Below, in pieces: positions 52,661 through 64,000 of a DNA stretch of 64,000 nt. Numbering within the stretch: position 1 is the first letter of the stretch; each line of letters opens with the position of its first letter. The stretch spans positions 9,784,241-9,848,240 of the forward strand of contig CP154955.1 in assembly GCA_039621445.1 (NCBI GenBank), given 5' to 3'. A program made the position numbers and the translations under genes. The stretch comes from Euglena gracilis (taxonomy: Eukaryota > Euglenida > Euglenophyceae > Euglenales). The notes beneath the pieces were generated by a model that saw only the letters and a program-made list of their open reading frames with translations, did not search any database and was not told the origin of the DNA.

Positions 52661-53276
52661 CGGAGTGCGGGGCGGCCCCTCCCCCTGTTCAGCCAGGCGC
52701 CCGGGCGGCCAGCGTACCACCGCCCGCCGGGGGTTTGTTTGCCTGGTTCACTCTTTTTGTTTTCTGTGTGCTCTCCTCATCCCCATCTCTTTCCCCCATC
52801 CGGTTCTTCCACCGGCTCCCCCCCCCCGTGCCCTGACACGCACACCACCGTACCTTTTATGTGCGCAATTGCGCGCATCAACATCAAGTATCTGTTTTGG
52901 TGCCTCACAAAAACACCAAAGTTTTTTTTAAAGTCCCGGGTTGCACGCACGCAAGCCACCATACACTGGAAACCAGGCCCCCACTGACAACCCCTGCGGG
53001 CGTCTCACCCCTACCGCCAGGGGGGGGGGAAAATGCAACTTGGCCCTTCAAATTATGCAAGTCAAAAAAATGCAAAAAAAATGCAAAAAAATGCAAAAAA
53101 ATGCAAAAAAATGCAACTTGCAAAGAAAACCCTGACAAAAACAGAAGAAAAGGCTGGCATGTAACAGAGATGATGCCTATAATACATAGGCATGTGACAA
53201 TGCCGGTGTATACCTGTCAATGATTCACAAAGAAGACCTCTTGGACTTATATTGCAAAAACTGGCTCCTACACTGA

Positions 53277-53400
53277 CAAGTGTGGGGGGGTGTGGGGGGG
53301 GTGTGGGGGGGTGTGGGGGGTGTTGGGGGGTGTGGGGAGGGGGGGGTGTGGGGGGTATGGGGTGTGGGGGGTTGGGGGGGGGGGCGCAGCCCCCCCCTCC
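53277..53400 (+). repeat. G-rich TGTGGGGGG repeat with quadruplex potential
   Basis: Repeated TGTGGGGGG units; a second array is at 53,810-53,885. Both are followed by ATGCAAAAAAATGC arrays. Confidence 0.85.
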
Positions 53401-53464
53401 CTCCCCCCCCGCCTCGGTGGCCGTAGGCCCCGACCCTCATCGGTGGCTGTGGGCCATGGATAGA

Positions 53465-53795
53465 TGTCTATCTGGGCTCCAATTTTTCACGGAAAAAACA
53501 TACATTTTGATGAAAAAAATTCCAAAATTCTCAGGTTTAAGTTGTTTTCAGGAGTGGTGATAAAACTGCCCCAAATTTTGGCACACTCAAATTTTATTGA
53601 CATTTTTTCTCTTGGCAAATTTTTGGTATTTCAACCATTTTTTTGCTTCAAAAACCTCCGACATTCAAACCTTTGAGAAAATTGTGCAATTTGGACGGTG
53701 AGGAAAAAAATGTGGTCTTGGGCGGGTTTTGGAGGGACCTCCAATTTGCCAACATAGGTCCCAAAATGGGTCCAAAATACACCCGGTGCCGAACC
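53465..53795 (+). repeat. Dispersed repeat also present at 21,885-22,260
   Basis: Shared blocks include CAAATTTTGGCAC, ATTTTTTCTCTTGG, TTTTTTTGCTTCAAAAACC and GGTCCCAAAATGGGTC, in the same order and orientation as near 22,040-22,235. Confidence 0.75.
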
Positions 53796-53929
53796 CACAC
53801 TGGTCAAGTGTGGGGGGGGGTGGGGGGGGGTGTGGGGGGGGTGTGGGGGGGAGTGGGGGGGGAGTGGGGGGGGTGTGGGGGGGGAGACATTGGCGACCAA
53901 CTGAAAAAAAGTTTTACAGGACAAAATAT

Positions 53930-54115
53930 TTAATGCAAAAAATACAAAAAAAATGCAAAAAATGCAAAAGAAATGCAAAAAAATGCAAACATATGGCGAC
54001 CAACTACAAAAAAATTTTTCCGGGTCAAAATATTTTATGCAAAAAAATGCAAAAAAATGCAAAAAAATGCAAATTTCGGAAAAACCCGATTATGCAAAAA
54101 AATGCAAATTATGCA
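53930..54115 (+). repeat. ATGCAAAAAA tandem repeat
   Basis: Two sub-arrays, each preceded by GGCGACCAACT and a GTCAAAATATTT-type block. A related array is at 53,060-53,120. Confidence 0.82.
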
Positions 54116-54324
54116 AGTTGCATTTCCCCCCCCCCCTGCTACCGCCCGTCACACACCACCACTGCACACCCTCTGCACCGTCACACCTCTGCACCCTGGA
54201 CCCCTCCTCCCCCTACCCCCTGCACAACGTACCCATCAACCCGCACCCCTCCCAGAGCCCTGTCACCCTTTCCCCTGCTTTCCTTACCAATCAAAAATTC
54301 ACAAGTCCCAAAGGTCAAAGTAAC

Positions 54325-54735
54325 CCCCCCCCCCCCCTAATAAGTGCACGGGTGCGCGTATTTTAAGGACGTAGTTTCGGACCCCAAGGGGTGCGCACTT
54401 ATTAGGGCAGTGCGCACTTTTTAGGGCAAAGCCAAAAATACTGACATTACTCCCACTCTTTTTCAAATTTCTCCCCAATTTTGTGATTTCAAGCTATGAG
54501 TCAACTGATTATGTGTCAAATGTGTCAAATTTGGGGTTGGACGATAGAAATATTTGGTCCGAGAAGGATAGTTCTGAGAAATGTGTGTGCTTTCCGACCT
54601 GACATATGACAATGATTTCTCCTTTGGGGGGGGTGCGCACTTTTTAGGGAGGTAGTTTCGGACCCTTGGGGGGTGCGCACTTATTTAGGCACTGCGCACA
54701 ATTGGGGCACTGCGCACTTATTAGGGGGGGGGTTA
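54325..54735. mobile_element. MITE-like inverted-repeat element nested in the large element
   Basis: The left end CCCCCCCTAATAAGTGCAC and the right end GTGCGCACTTATTAGGGGGG are inverted. Internal copies of GTAGTTTCGGACCC with GGGGTGCGCACTT occur on both sides. It lies just inside the right end of the large element. Confidence 0.7.
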
Positions 54736-55086
54736 CACACACACACTCCGAGGCACCGGGAAGGAACACACTGCCGGCGAGTTCACTTCCCCAAAAAAGG
54801 CTCCGCGACATCACAGGGGCGGGCAGGGTCCCGGTCCCCAGGTGCTTTTTTTGATTTTTTTTAGTTTGGGCGGACAGGGTCCCGGGGATTTGGCCCCCAA
54901 AAAAAATTTTGGACACCCAAAAAAACACCATTTTTGGCCAAAGTCCCGGGGGTTTCTCCGCCAAAACCAAAAAATCGCTCCGTTTTTGCCCTTGCTTGCC
55001 GGCGTGTCTCTCCACCCCCCGGACCTTCACCGCCGAAATCAAAAAACTTGGGGATTTGCGCAAGTGCGCAAATAAAAAGTTAAAAG

Positions 55087-55112
55087 CTTAAGTGCGAATT
55101 AGGCCGCCTAAG
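55087..55112 (-). repeat. Right terminal inverted repeat of the large element
   Basis: This is the inverse of 38,757-38,782. It is preceded by the subterminal palindrome at 55,053-55,074. Confidence 0.9.
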
Positions 55113-55366
55113 TTTATGTCAACGCTTAAAAAAAAAACTCTTCTGATCTCTGTGCGGTCCTTGATATGGATTTAAATTTTTTAGTTATTACCTATTCACA
55201 AGATTGACTTTGAAAAAACAATGCGAAAAAGAAACCTTGCCTTTTTTCAGTTTTTTTTTGCACGAATTTTGGAATTTTTCTCATGACACTTGACAGACAG
55301 CGCGTGAGGATGAGGGTTCGATCCTCAAGAAGGTGGCGTCTCGGGGGGGGGGGTAGGGTTGGTGAC

Positions 55367-63791
<8,425 letters not shown>

Positions 63792-64000
63792 CTGTAGGGG
63801 AGGGGGGGGGTTAAAAAAACTGCCCAACCGTCCATTTTCAAGACAACACCACGAAGGAACCTCCAAAGAGGTGGTCTCCCATCTACCCAGATGCTGACAG
63901 CTCTCCTCAGTATCTCGAGACGGACGGTTGGAGGTTTGAAAACTCCTGTGGCATAACAGTTTCTCGGGGGGGGGGGGGTAATGTAGTCTTCATGCTGCCA

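Overview
This window is intron-rich, repeat-dense eukaryotic nuclear DNA. GC-rich coding exons of 57-213 nt sit in long introns full of microsatellites and inverted-repeat elements. Almost all introns are GT-AG, and most acceptors read AG|G. The best-preserved gene is an FtsH metalloprotease whose HEVGH and [11 protein letters not shown] signatures resemble cyanobacterial/plastid FtsH. The source is therefore probably a photosynthetic protist or alga; this is inference, and the species cannot be named from sequence alone.

Layout: (1) 112-18,090, minus: FtsH copy 1, carrying the two membrane segments, an acidic linker and the start of the AAA+ domain, then leaving the window on the left. (2) 18.1-24.7 kb: intergenic repeats, including a 745-bp transposon (21,039-21,783) with terminal inverted repeats (TIRs). 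(3) 24,759-36,547, minus: FtsH copy 2, fifteen exons covering linker, AAA+ domain and zinc protease. It has no recognisable membrane exons and a 2-nt deletion just before Walker A. (4) 38,757-55,112: a 16.4-kb composite mobile element with the same TIRs as the 745-bp element. It carries plus-strand genes: a two-part gene present twice and a multi-exon gene with a ParB-like motif. It also holds about 28 copies of a palindrome with core GCGCAAWTGCGC. (5) 55.4-63.8 kb, minus: scattered exons of an ABCG/PDR-type ABC transporter whose 5' part lies beyond the right edge. One of its exons is split by an inverted-repeat element with a clear target-site duplication that can be spliced out in frame.

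The most interesting system is the large element. All of its palindromes lie outside exons. Two of them extend into roughly 50-bp hairpins whose outer arms differ between the duplicated units by compensatory changes. The junction between the two internal units falls inside one palindrome. A ParB-like protein, a candidate transposase with a WFDNFW motif, and dozens of palindromic sites suggest a transposon with its own site-recognition or segregation machinery. That functional link is inference.

Most of the remaining sequence is microsatellite (TGTA, CATA, TATC, TG, GCAC, TTC, TAA, A tracts) and short inverted-repeat elements that repeatedly occupy introns.
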